Positions 36,039 through 43,641 of a stretch of DNA of 64,000 bases are shown here, in pieces. Below the pieces are notes generated by a model that worked only from the letters and a program-made list of their open reading frames with translations, did no database searches and was not told the DNA's origin. Each line of letters starts with the position of its first letter. Within the stretch, counting starts at the first letter, position 1. The DNA lies in NCBI GenBank assembly GCA_041611095.1, contig JBFINP010000002.1, positions 86,500 to 150,499 on the forward strand, given 5' to 3'. Both the position numbers and the translations under genes were made by a program. This DNA comes from UBA6912 sp041611095 (GTDB lineage: Bacteria; Actinomycetota; Acidimicrobiia; Spongiisociales; UBA5794).

Positions 36039-36887
36039 ATGATCCGGCTCCAGAATGTGACGAAGGTATACGACGGTGGCGTCGTCGCGGTCAAAGACGT
36101 CGCCCTCCAGATCTCCAAGGGCGAATTCGTCTTCCTGGTCGGGCCCTCCGGTTCGGGCAAGTCGACGCTCATCCGGCTGATGATGCGCGAGGAGCGTCCT
36201 ACGAACGGCGAGATCTGGGTTGCCGGCAAGCACGCCTCGGTTCTCGCCAACTGGAAGATCCCCCATCTCCGCCGCTCGATCGGCACGGTGTTCCAGGACT
36301 TCAAGCTGCTCCCCACGAAGACCGTGTACGAGAACGTTGCCTTTGCGCTCGAGGTGACGGGCCGGCCCCGCAGTGTGATCCGCACACAGGTGCCCCAGGT
36401 CCTCAAGCTGGTGGGGTTGTCGGCCAACGCCGACCGCTACCCGCGCCAGCTCTCGGGCGGTGAGCAGCAGCGGGTGTCGATCGCCCGCGCATTCGTCAAC
36501 CGGCCATTGATCCTCCTCGCCGACGAGCCCACGGGGAACCTCGATCCCGGGACGTCGGTGGGCATCATGCGCATCCTCGATCGGATCAACCGCACCGGTA
36601 CCACTGTCGTGATGGCGACCCATGACCACGCCATCGTCGATGCGATGCGCCGCCGGGTCGTCCAGCTCGAACGGGGCCGCGTGGTCCGCGATCAGCACAG
36701 CGGCGTCTACGAGCGCCGCTCGCGCACGGCAGGAGAGATCACCGAGGAGCTCGCTCCCATACCACCCGTGACCCCGCCGGTGCCGCCGGTGCCGCCGGCG
36801 GTGGAGGCGGTGGACGAGACGCTCCCTGGTCCGGTGGAGCCGGAGGTGGTGGAGACCGATGCACCACCTGAAGGAGAGGGTAGGTGA
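36039..36887 (+). CDS. ftsE: Cell division ATP-binding protein FtsE with Pro-rich C-terminal extension
   Basis: 282 residues. ABC ATPase: Walker A GPSGSGKST (35-43), signature LSGGEQQR (138-145), Walker B LILLADEP (157-164). With FtsX it signals across the membrane to peptidoglycan hydrolases at the septum. FtsE is usually about 225-230 residues; here an extra tail of about 50 residues contains repeated Pro-Pro-Val and acidic residues. Such tails are not needed for ATP hydrolysis and may bind a partner. ftsX overlaps by 4 nt. Confidence 0.94.
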   Translation: MIRLQNVTKVYDGGVVAVKDVALQISKGEFVFLVGPSGSGKSTLIRLMMREERPTNGEIWVAGKHASVLANWKIPHLRRSIGTVFQDFKLLPTKTVYENVAFALEVTGRPRSVIRTQVPQVLKLVGLSANADRYPRQLSGGEQQRVSIARAFVNRPLILLADEPTGNLDPGTSVGIMRILDRINRTGTTVVMATHDHAIVDAMRRRVVQLERGRVVRDQHSGVYERRSRTAGEITEELAPIPPVTPPVPPVPPAVEAVDETLPGPVEPEVVETDAPPEGEGR

Positions 36888-37765
36888 GCCTCCAGTACGT
36901 CTTCATCGAGGCGTTCAACAACATCCGCCGCAACGCCCTCGTCGTGCTCGGGGCGATCTTGGCCGTCTTCATCTCGTTGCTGTTGATGTTCGGGACGCTC
37001 ATCTTCGGTGAGATCGCGCGCATCAACACACTGCGCTGGTCGGAAGACGTCCGCGTCATCGTGTTCCTCCGCGACGAGTTTCGGGACACGGAAGCGCTCC
37101 AAGCCGAGGTCGAAGGCTGGGAAGAGGTCGCCGACGTCTTCTATCTGTCGAAAGCCGAGGCGTACGACGAGGCGCTCGAACTGCTCAAGAACAACGCAGC
37201 AGCCCGCCGGGTCATCGAGGAGCAACCGACCATACTCCCGGCGTCGCTGCGCGTGAGACCGGTCGATCTCGTCGAGTACGACACCATCGTCCAGCGTCTG
37301 CAAGGCTCGCCGGGAGTCGAGCGGATCATCACGGCAGGGCCCCAGGTCGATGCCTTGGCACGCCTGCGCGACGGATTGCGGGTCGTCTTCTGGCTCCTGT
37401 CGGTGGCGCTCGGCGTTGCCGCTGTTGCGCTGATCGCAAACACCATTCACATGGCGATCTACGCACGGCGCGAGGAGATCGAGATCATGCGGTTAGTAGG
37501 AGCGTCGAACTGGTTCATCCGCATCCCCTTCTTGATCGAGGGGATGATCGAGGGACTACTCGGTGGCGTGATCGCCATCGGGGTGGCGGTCGGGGTCTAC
37601 CGGCTGTCGCTGGATCGACTGACGGAGTTACCTTCGTTCATCGACATCCAGATCGGAAGCGAGTTCCTGGTGCGTTGGGGAGTACTCACGTTGGGCTTTG
37701 GCGTGCTGGTCGGAGCCATCGGTTCGAGCCTCAGCCTGGCGGTGCATCGATACCTCAGAACATGA
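36884..37765 (+). CDS. ftsX: Cell division protein FtsX
   Basis: 293 residues. One N-terminal membrane helix (LVVLGAILAVFISLLLMFG), a periplasm-side domain of about 130 residues (VIVFLRDEF...; DALARLRDGLRV), then three C-terminal helices with the FtsX signature REEIEIMRLVGASNWFIRIPF. It receives ATP-driven conformational change from FtsE and activates an outer hydrolase, here most likely the M23 protein whose gene overlaps its stop. GTG start at 36884 overlaps the ftsE stop. Confidence 0.94.
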   Translation: MSLQYVFIEAFNNIRRNALVVLGAILAVFISLLLMFGTLIFGEIARINTLRWSEDVRVIVFLRDEFRDTEALQAEVEGWEEVADVFYLSKAEAYDEALELLKNNAAARRVIEEQPTILPASLRVRPVDLVEYDTIVQRLQGSPGVERIITAGPQVDALARLRDGLRVVFWLLSVALGVAAVALIANTIHMAIYARREEIEIMRLVGASNWFIRIPFLIEGMIEGLLGGVIAIGVAVGVYRLSLDRLTELPSFIDIQIGSEFLVRWGVLTLGFGVLVGAIGSSLSLAVHRYLRT

Positions 37766-38982
37766 TCCGCAAGTTGCGCTTCTCGGTGCTTGCGGTGGTC
37801 CTCGCAGTCCTCGCCACCACGGTTCCCGTGGCGGCCCACGACGACCTCAAAGAGGAGCTCGATCGCGTCCACGCCCAGGCCGAGGCGGTATCCGCCGAGA
37901 TCGCGTCCGCCAAGACGACCCGCACCGGCGTGACCCAGGACATCGCCGGGACCGAGGCCCGACTCGACGAGCTCCTCGTCCAGATCGGCCGCACCCAGCT
38001 CGAGCTCGCAGCAATCACAGATGAGCTGACGACGCAACAGGGGATCCTGGCCGCAGTCCGCGCTCAGCTCGACCTGCTGTACGACGAGCTCGCTCACACC
38101 CAGGCCCGGCTCGACGAGAGCAACGCCGACGCGATCACCTGGGCCCGCCAGATCTACATGAGCGCAGGCCAGGACGAGGCATATCTGGCGTTGGAGGCTT
38201 CACGCCTGGGTGACATCGCGGTCGGCCTCGAGTATCTCGACCGCATAGCAACGGAGAACTCCCGGGCGATCCTCGTGTACGAGTCGCTGCGCCGGCTGGA
38301 GCAGGAGCTGGCCACGCGGGTAGCGGACAAAGAGCAGGCCGTTGCCGCCGAGGTGTCCGAGCTCGGCCATATCGAACAAGAGCTCGCCGCCCTCAACGAC
38401 CAGCTCGCCCAGCAGCACGCTTCGGTCGAGGCGGAGTTACACAACCAGCAGACAAACCTGGCAACGCTCGATGCCGAGATCGTCGCCTTCGAGGGCGAGC
38501 TCGCCTCGCTGGAGGCGGAGCAGGCGCGTATCGAGAAGGCCATCGCCGCCGAGCAGTCGTCCGGCGGAGGAGGGGACGGAGGCGGCGGTGACGCTGCCAC
38601 CTCGGCTTGGGTCAGGCCGGTGCCGGGGCGCGTCACGTCGGCCTTTGGCCCTCGCACGCATCCGATCCTCGGCTATGTCCGGATGCACACCGGAGTGGAT
38701 TTCACCGCTCCGTACGGCCAGGAGATACGCGCTGCGCAATCGGGACGGGTGATCCTTGCCGCCACCTTCGGGGGCTACGGCAAGACGGTCGTCGTCGACC
38801 ACGGCGGGGGCGTTGCCACCCTCTACGCCCATCAATCAGAGCTGGCGGTGGGCTACGGCGACCAGGTGACCGCCGGCCAGAAGGTGGGAGCCGTCGGCTC
38901 GACTGGTCTGTCGACCGGGCCCCACCTCCACTTCGAGGTCCGCGTGGGCGGCACACCGGTCGATCCGGTTCCCTACCTCTGA
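37762..38982 (+). CDS. FtsEX-linked M23 (LytM) peptidoglycan endopeptidase with coiled coil
   Basis: 406 residues. Signal peptide (MIRKLRFSVLAVVLAVLATT), long coiled coil (about 30-265), Gly-rich hinge, then the LytM domain: MHTGVDF, YAHQSELAVGYGD and GPHLHFEVR hold the zinc ligands H-x-x-x-D and H-x-H, all intact. EnvC lacks ligands and only activates amidases; this one should cleave peptidoglycan itself, closer to the actinobacterial FtsX-dependent hydrolases. ATG at 37762 overlaps the ftsX stop (ATGA), so ftsE-ftsX-hydrolase form a single coupled module. Confidence 0.92.
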   Translation: MIRKLRFSVLAVVLAVLATTVPVAAHDDLKEELDRVHAQAEAVSAEIASAKTTRTGVTQDIAGTEARLDELLVQIGRTQLELAAITDELTTQQGILAAVRAQLDLLYDELAHTQARLDESNADAITWARQIYMSAGQDEAYLALEASRLGDIAVGLEYLDRIATENSRAILVYESLRRLEQELATRVADKEQAVAAEVSELGHIEQELAALNDQLAQQHASVEAELHNQQTNLATLDAEIVAFEGELASLEAEQARIEKAIAAEQSSGGGGDGGGGDAATSAWVRPVPGRVTSAFGPRTHPILGYVRMHTGVDFTAPYGQEIRAAQSGRVILAATFGGYGKTVVVDHGGGVATLYAHQSELAVGYGDQVTAGQKVGAVGSTGLSTGPHLHFEVRVGGTPVDPVPYL

Positions 38983-38984
38983 CG

Positions 38985-39458
38985 ATGGCCCGGAAGAGCG
39001 GCGGCGGGCGCAAGGTCGTGGCGACGAACCGTCGCGCTCGTCACGACTACGACGTACTCGAGACGCTCGAATGCGGGGTCGCCCTGACCGGCTCGGAGAT
39101 CAAGAGCGTGCGGGCCGGCCAGGTGCAGCTCAAGGACGCCTACGCCGAGATCCGAGGCGGCGAACTGTGGCTGACCAGCGCCCACATCGCCCCGTACAAG
39201 TATGCGCGAGATGGTGGTCACGACCCGGAGCGGCCGAGGAAGCTGCTAGCGCATCGTCGCGAGATCGAACGTCTCATCGGCAAGGTGAACGAGGCCGGCC
39301 TGACCTTGATCCCGATGAGCGTCTATCTGTCCGGTGGGCTCGCCAAGGTCGAGCTTGCGCTGGCCCGCGGCCGGCGGACGATCGACAAGCGGCAGAAGAT
39401 CAAGGAGCGGGAGCTGCAGCGCGAGATGGATCGGGCCCGCGGTCGGCGGTCGCGCTGA
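38985..39458 (+). CDS. smpB: SsrA-binding protein SmpB
   Basis: 157 residues: ATNRRARHDYDVLETLECGV, GSEIKSVRAGQVQLKDAY, PYKYARDG and a basic C-terminal tail (KIKERELQREMDRARGRRSR). Binds the tRNA-like domain of tmRNA and delivers it to stalled ribosomes. Its partner ssrA is encoded 1.3 kb downstream. Two nt after the M23 gene, hence part of the same operon. Confidence 0.96.
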   Translation: MARKSGGGRKVVATNRRARHDYDVLETLECGVALTGSEIKSVRAGQVQLKDAYAEIRGGELWLTSAHIAPYKYARDGGHDPERPRKLLAHRREIERLIGKVNEAGLTLIPMSVYLSGGLAKVELALARGRRTIDKRQKIKERELQREMDRARGRRSR

Positions 39459-39562
39459 TCCGGCACCTGGACCGAGAATGGTGCGGTCGTCCCTTTTGCG
39501 TGGGTCGCATCGTCCGTACGCTGCCCTTTGGTTCGGTCCCCGGGCTCAGGAGGCGCAATCCA

Positions 39563-39772
39563 ATGAACGTCGCTGCTCTCGTGGCCGTGTCCGCGACTTC
39601 GGCGCCTGCGGGCGGGAGCACGGACTGGGTCCGGCTCGTGGGCCTCTTGGGGCTCGCCGGTGTGTGGGTGTGGCGCGGTCTGGCCGCCGCATCGTCGAGC
39701 CGCCACAATCGCCAGGGCGCAGCGGTCGAGCACCGCGACGGCTACGAAGGCGACGGGGATGCCTCGTCCTGA
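39563..39772 (+). CDS. Small single-pass membrane protein, unknown
   Basis: 69 residues from an ATG with AGGAGG 9 nt upstream. One hydrophobic helix (WVRLVGLLGLAGVWVWRGLA) is followed by a polar tail. I recognise no family. The strong ribosome-binding site is the main argument that it is real. Confidence 0.5.
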   Translation: MNVAALVAVSATSAPAGGSTDWVRLVGLLGLAGVWVWRGLAAASSSRHNRQGAAVEHRDGYEGDGDASS

Positions 39773-39793
39773 CGACGCCTCCCGCCATTGACC

Positions 39794-40648
39794 TCAACGA
39801 GATGCGAAGTCCTCGAGGTCGAACAGGAGCCCCTGGATCTGATCGGGCCCCAGTGCCCCGGGTCGGCGAAGGATCACCCGACCGTCCGGTCCGGTGATGA
39901 CCCAGAACGGGAACGCATTCGTGCCCAGCTTCGCCGCCAGGCTGCCATCGGTGTCCACGAGGACCGGGAACGCAAACTGCGAGGCTTCGAGATAGGGGAT
40001 GAGGGGATTGCCTCTGCTCTCGTCGATGGCCGTCGTGATCGTGACGATCTGCACATGAGGCAGGTCCGGCGCGGCGGTCACCCACACATCCTGCAGTACC
40101 GGCAGATCGTTCTGGCAGTGTGGGCACCAATGGGCCCAGACGAGCCACACGGTGGCTGTCTCACCGTCGGGGATGATCGTTAGCGTTTCGTCCGAGTAGT
40201 ACTCGTCGCCTTCGATCGCAGCGATGGCGAGTCCCTCGGCCACGGCAATGTCCGGTCCGGCCGATGGATACGGAGGCAACGACGGGTCCGCACCCAGGTC
40301 CGAAGTCGCCTGGTTGTCGAGCGGTACGGCGAGGTTGGCCAGGTCCAGCTCCTGCTCGAGGTCCCCCACGGTGGCCTCGAGCGCATCCAACGCCGCCCCG
40401 GTTCGTTCTGCCTCCGCCAGCGCATCGGCAGCCCGTGCGGAGGCTTCATCGGCTGCACTTCGTGCGTCGCCTGCCGTGCGGAGGCTCACGATCTGGAGGG
40501 CGATGACGGCGATGACGGCGAGGATGGCGACTACAACCGTCCAGGGCATCGAGCGGCGCGGCCGGCTCAACGTGGTGCCGGCTGCTTCACTCTGGTGCGG
40601 GTCGGTGTCTGCTGATGCCGCTGTGGTCGACTCGGATGTCACGGCCAC
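39794..40648 (-). CDS. Membrane-anchored TlpA/ResA-like thioredoxin with coiled coil
   Basis: 284 residues, GTG start. Cytoplasmic tail, one membrane helix (about 35-55), then a coiled coil of about 45 residues, then a thioredoxin fold with WCPHC (174-178) in LVWAHWCPHCQNDLPVLQ and a cis-Pro in NAFPFWVITG. TlpA-type proteins reduce disulfides outside the membrane, for example in cytochrome c maturation or oxidative folding. The coiled coil between anchor and catalytic domain is unusual and may serve oligomerisation. It is transcribed towards smpB and shares an upstream region with ssrA. Confidence 0.85.
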   Translation of the reverse strand: MAVTSESTTAASADTDPHQSEAAGTTLSRPRRSMPWTVVVAILAVIAVIALQIVSLRTAGDARSAADEASARAADALAEAERTGAALDALEATVGDLEQELDLANLAVPLDNQATSDLGADPSLPPYPSAGPDIAVAEGLAIAAIEGDEYYSDETLTIIPDGETATVWLVWAHWCPHCQNDLPVLQDVWVTAAPDLPHVQIVTITTAIDESRGNPLIPYLEASQFAFPVLVDTDGSLAAKLGTNAFPFWVITGPDGRVILRRPGALGPDQIQGLLFDLEDFASR

Positions 40649-40737
40649 GATTATCTCCGCCCGCTGGTTGGGGAGGGCGGGGTCGTTGGTCCCGACGATC
40701 GGTTACCATGTGCGGGCTGCACAAGGTGCGGCGTCAC

Positions 40738-41090
40738 GGGGGTGACGCGGTTTCGACTGTGAGGGTCGATGCGCCGGAAGCGAGCCGAGGTCCCCGGAGT
40801 CCTCGTTAAAGAGCCGGGAAACACATACGTGCCGACAACGATCTGGCACTGGCTGCCTAACAACTAGCAGCCTGTCCGCCCGGGGGGTGCCTGCCTCGCC
40901 GGAACGGGCAACGCAATGCAGGACGCAGCCGTCGGGGTGCCGGTGACCGACGGTCAAGATCACCTCCGGCTAGGGCTGTGGACAACGTGCCGACAGCGGT
41001 TCACGGCCCGAAAGCTCGCTGTTGGCTGCGCTCGGAGATGCCGGCGCTGAAACCTCATGGGACGGGGGTTCGACTCCCCCCACCTCCACC
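40738..41090 (+). ncRNA. ssrA: Transfer-messenger RNA (tmRNA)
   Basis: 353 nt. The 5' end GGGGGTG pairs with CACCTCC (41081-41087) near the 3' end to form the tRNA-like acceptor stem; GGGGGTTCGACTCCCCCC gives the T arm. The tag reading frame GCC GAC AAC GAT ... GCC TAA (40831-40860) encodes ADNDLALAA, ending in the LAA degron. The CCA end is not fully encoded. With SmpB it frees stalled ribosomes. Divergent from the TlpA-like gene; followed directly by a strong terminator. Confidence 0.95.
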
Positions 41091-41118
41091 GCGAGGGCCC
41101 CTGCAAAGGGGCCCTCGC
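41091..41118 (+). terminator. Intrinsic terminator of ssrA
   Basis: GCGAGGGCCCC, loop TGCAAA, GGGGCCCTCGC: a perfect 11-bp stem starting one base after the mature tmRNA, followed by a short pyrimidine run. Confidence 0.85.
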
Positions 41119-41173
41119 CTCTTCTGCATCGCTCGGTGGGGCGGGGGCGGACACGGTCGGACGGAAGGCGGCC

Positions 41174-41218
41174 GACATTCGCGAAGCGGGCATTCGCGAA
41201 GCGGGCATTCGCAAAATG
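41174..41218. repeat. Three tandem 15-nt repeats
   Basis: Units at 41174-41188, 41189-41203 and 41204-41218, core CATTCGCGAAGCG; the third copy is partly diverged (CATTCGCAAAATG). Each unit contains the palindrome TTCGCGAA, broken in the third. No coding frame is convincing across it. The flanks, 41119-41173 and 41219-41395, hold nothing I recognise. Confidence 0.8.
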
Positions 41219-41395
41219 GGCCGCCAGGCCCTTGGCGCCAATGACGCCATCTGCCATCATTTGGCCGGGTCGCAACCCCGAGGGGTACGGGAATCTGGGG
41301 AGTGCGATTGAAGTCCGTTACAGCTTGGGAGAAGAGGCCGGAGTATGCCTACCTCGACGAAAGGCCGGCAGGAGCCCGACCTTCGACTCGAAGTC

Positions 41396-41761
41396 TCAGC
41401 ACACCAGAGCCAGGGTCTCTCCGGAACCGCAACAAGAGCTCGCAGCCAGGGCGTTCTTGACAATGCGAAGGATCTCAGCCGGGCGGTTGAACACAACCGC
41501 CACGCTGCCGTCCCCGCTGCTGATCACCGCCTCTCCGAGCTCGCTGCCCGGGGGCAGGGCGACAGTCGTCGTACGACGAAGCTCCCGAGGAGCCGTGTCG
41601 TCGACGAGGGCGACGCAGAAGTGCTTTCCGGAGTCGAAGCCGGCTCGTTGCTCGTACACCTCGGCGGCGATACCGACACGGTCGAGCAGGGCAGCCAGCG
41701 CGGTGGCGAGCAAATAGGGCTCGATCGCGATGAGTACTCTGGTCGAAACGGCGGTGTCCAT
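41396..41761 (-). CDS. Small receiver-like (CheY-fold) protein without phosphoacceptor
   Basis: About 121 residues. RVLIAIEPYLLATALAALLD starts like a response-regulator receiver domain, and VVFNRPAEILRIVKNALAA resembles its last helix, but the acidic DD pair after the first strand is replaced (IEPY) and the phospho-Asp strand reads VALVDDTAPRE, so classical phosphorylation is uncertain. There is no output domain. It diverges from a full NarL-type regulator at 41821, which suggests a regulatory pair. The family assignment is tentative. Confidence 0.5.
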   Translation of the reverse strand: MDTAVSTRVLIAIEPYLLATALAALLDRVGIAAEVYEQRAGFDSGKHFCVALVDDTAPRELRRTTTVALPPGSELGEAVISSGDGSVAVVFNRPAEILRIVKNALAASSCCGSGETLALVC

Positions 41762-41820
41762 TGAGCGCATTTGTACCGGACCCGACACAGCGTCGCATCG
41801 CCGAATCTGATGAATCGGGA

Positions 41821-42510
41821 GTGGTGCGCAGCGTCGCAATCGTCGACGACCACCGGCTCCTGGCCGAGACTCTCGTCGACGTGCTCGAGGCGTACGGCGT
41901 CTCGGCAAGGAACGTCGACGGCACGACCTCCGACGAGATCCTCAGCGATCTGGAACAGGATCGGCCAGACGCCGTGATCCTCGACTTCCATCTCGGCGGC
42001 GAGATCGGTCGGTCGACGCCGTTGATCGGCCCGATGGTCGATCTCGGGATCGCCGTCCTCGTCGTAACCGGAGACATGGATCGAATGACTGTGGCCGAGT
42101 GCCTAGAGGCCGGAGCGGCCGGCGTCCTCAACAAGGGCGTACCCGCAGGCGCCGTGCTCGAGGGGCTCAGCAAGGCCGTTGCCGGGCGGCAGATCGTGAC
42201 CGACGCCGAGCGCCAGGAGCTCATCTCGATGCTGCGAGAGGAGCGAGCGAGGAAGAGCAAGCGTCTCAACCGGTTCGACGAGCTCACACCACGTGAAGCC
42301 GAGGTCCTCCAGTTGATCTGTGACGGGCTCAGCGCCGCAGAGATCGCCGAGGAGTCGTATGTGTCGCTGGCGACGGTGCGCTCTCAGATCCGGTCGATCC
42401 TCATGAAGCTGGGGGTCCGCTCCCAGCTCGCTGCTGCAGCCGAGGCGAGACAGTCCGGATGGCTGGAGCAGTTCGAGTCGGCGCAGCTTCCGCGAGCGGG
42501 TTCCGCCTAG
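41821..42510 (+). CDS. NarL/FixJ-type response regulator (receiver + LuxR HTH)
   Basis: About 229 residues. The receiver has VAIVDDHRLLAETL and the phospho-Asp strand DAVILDFHLGG; VVTGDMD and LNKGVPAGAVLEGLS supply the conserved Thr and Lys. The LuxR-type helix-turn-helix is ELTPREAEVLQLICDGLSAA, then SYVSLATVRSQIRSIL. GTG at 41821 places the receiver at residue 3, as is normal; a TTG at 41761 would add about 20 unusual residues and touch the divergent start. No histidine kinase is in the window. It stands immediately before the five pilin genes and is the obvious candidate for their control; that link is inference. Confidence 0.88.
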   Translation: MVRSVAIVDDHRLLAETLVDVLEAYGVSARNVDGTTSDEILSDLEQDRPDAVILDFHLGGEIGRSTPLIGPMVDLGIAVLVVTGDMDRMTVAECLEAGAAGVLNKGVPAGAVLEGLSKAVAGRQIVTDAERQELISMLREERARKSKRLNRFDELTPREAEVLQLICDGLSAAEIAEESYVSLATVRSQIRSILMKLGVRSQLAAAAEARQSGWLEQFESAQLPRAGSA

Positions 42511-42530
42511 CCGCGGGGATCCCAATCCTT

Positions 42531-42574
42531 TCATCAGTTTTGGTGATGACGCCGCCCGTTGCTTCGGTGATGAT
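42531..42574 (+). promoter_or_regulatory. Pilin control module 1 (inverted repeat plus -10-like hexamer)
   Basis: TCATCA (42531-42536), 7 nt, TGATGA (42544-42549), then GATGAT at 42569-42574, 20 nt from the repeat end. The ATG of pilin 1 is 151 nt from the repeat start. The same arrangement precedes all five pilins. Likely an activator or repressor site overlapping the -35 region. Confidence 0.6.
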
Positions 42575-42681
42575 TCGCGGCAGGTAGGGATTCGTGGGTG
42601 TTCCCGCGGGTCTAGGAATCAGGTCTCAGACCGGGGTGGTAGGAGCCGGTGGGGCCAAAGGGAACGAAAGGACAGCATCGC

Positions 42682-42885
42682 ATGCTGCAGCTTTGGACTG
42701 CTCTTCAGGCCTGGAAGGCCTCCGAGAAGGGTGCCACGATGGTGGAGTACGGGATCGTCGTCGCACTGATCGCCGTCGTCTCGATTCTGGTTGTTGGTGC
42801 GCTTGGTGTGGACGTCTTCGATGCGTTCGACCAGAGCCAGCAGAACATCGATCCGGGTGCGGGTCCGCTGACCCCGACCCCGTAA
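42682..42885 (+). CDS. Flp-family type IVb prepilin, copy 1
   Basis: 67 residues. Leader of 17 residues ending KG, then ATMVEYGIVVALIAVVSILV: cleavage after Gly17, Glu at +5 and Tyr at +6, as in Flp/TadA-dependent pilins. The mature protein is only 50 residues and ends PLTPTP. ATG at 42682 with GAAAGGAC upstream. Nearly identical to copy 4, with one Val/Ile change. It needs a prepilin peptidase, which is not encoded here. Confidence 0.92.
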   Translation: MLQLWTALQAWKASEKGATMVEYGIVVALIAVVSILVVGALGVDVFDAFDQSQQNIDPGAGPLTPTP

Positions 42886-42913
42886 TCACGGGTTCACTCC
42901 AGCCCTGACGTTC

Positions 42914-42940
42914 GAGGGGGCGCCCGATGGGCGCCCCCTC
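42914..42940 (+). terminator. Terminator after pilin 1
   Basis: GAGGGGGCGCCC, loop GAT, GGGCGCCCCCTC: a perfect 12-bp stem 28 nt after the stop. No T-run follows, as is common in GC-rich actinobacteria. An exact copy follows pilin 4. Confidence 0.75.
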
Positions 42941-43024
42941 AACGCGTCCGACGGAAGGCGCCCGCGCCCGCCGGGTCGCACCACTCCTCGGCTGGCACAG
43001 CCCGTAGAGGGACGTTCTGGTCTT

Positions 43025-43068
43025 TCATCAATGTTGCGGATGACAACTCCCGTCTCGGCCCGCATGAT
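43025..43068 (+). promoter_or_regulatory. Pilin control module 2
   Basis: TCATCA (43025-43030), 7 nt, GGATGA (43038-43043), then CATGAT at 43063-43068. Spacing is the same as in module 1; the right half-site has one mismatch. The pilin ATG is 114 nt from the repeat start, closer than in the other copies. Confidence 0.5.
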
Positions 43069-43138
43069 CAACGGTGAGGGTTTGACCTCCTTGGTGGCGG
43101 GCCACCATGACGTATAGGAAGGAAAAGCGGGGCATACG

Positions 43139-43339
43139 ATGCGAGGGGCCTGGATTCGAGTGACATCGTGGGCACATGCCGAAAGCGGCGCCACGATGGT
43201 CGAGTACAGCCTCGTCGTCGTCCTCATCGGTACATTGTCGGTACTGGTGGTCGGCGCCCTCGGAGTCGATGTCTTCGGACAATTCGACGGGGCGCAGTCC
43301 AGCTTCAACAGTGCAGGACCAAGTTCCCCAACCCCCTAG
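43139..43339 (+). CDS. Flp-family type IVb prepilin, copy 2 (divergent)
   Basis: 66 residues with a different leader (MRGAWIRVTSWAHAESG) but the same processing site G|ATMVEY and hydrophobic helix SLVVVLIGTLSVLVVGALG. The mature C-terminus, FGQFDGAQSSFNSAGPSSPTP in outline, differs from the DAFDQSQQ tail of the other four. It is the most diverged copy and may be a minor pilin. Confidence 0.88.
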   Translation: MRGAWIRVTSWAHAESGATMVEYSLVVVLIGTLSVLVVGALGVDVFGQFDGAQSSFNSAGPSSPTP

Positions 43340-43450
43340 CGTCAATAGATCCGAGAGGGGTGTAGCTGCGGAGTGGTGGACGCAGTTGCACCCCTCCGGC
43401 GCGTTTGGAGGCCGGGTGCGGCCCTCGTGCCCGACCTGAATGTTCACTCG

Positions 43451-43505
43451 GTTCATCAGCTGTCGGTTGATCAGGCCGTCGGTTCATCAGGCCGTCGGTT
43501 CATCA
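43451..43505. repeat. Tandem half-sites with about 16-nt period before pilin 3
   Basis: Units at 43451-43465, 43466-43481, 43482-43497 and the start of a fourth at 43498, sharing GTTCATCAGGCCGTCG. Each carries TCATCA (TGATCA in unit 2), the left half-site of the pilin control module; the last one is the actual module 3 half-site. Confidence 0.7.
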
Positions 43506-43543
43506 GGATTGGCGATGACCGCGGTGCGGAGGTGTGACAGCAT
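43500..43543 (+). promoter_or_regulatory. Pilin control module 3
   Basis: TCATCA (43500-43505), 7 nt, CGATGA (43513-43518); CAGCAT at 43538-43543 occupies the -10-like position. This hexamer is the weakest of the five. The GGTAGGGATTCG block seen after modules 1, 4 and 5 (one base changed in 5) also follows here. Confidence 0.5.
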
Positions 43544-43641
43544 CCCGGGGAGGTAGGGATTCGCGGATCTCGCGGGTCAGAGAAGATGGCCAGGGCTTCG
43601 CCGCTCGACGCGGCCATCCGCATGGGAAAGGACAGCACCAC

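Noticed and set aside
41174..41218. CRISPR array
   Set aside because: Units are contiguous 15-mers without spacers, and no cas genes are present.
41761..41820. TTG start at 41761 for the response regulator
   Set aside because: It adds about 20 residues before the receiver domain and touches the divergent start; GTG 41821 gives a normal length.
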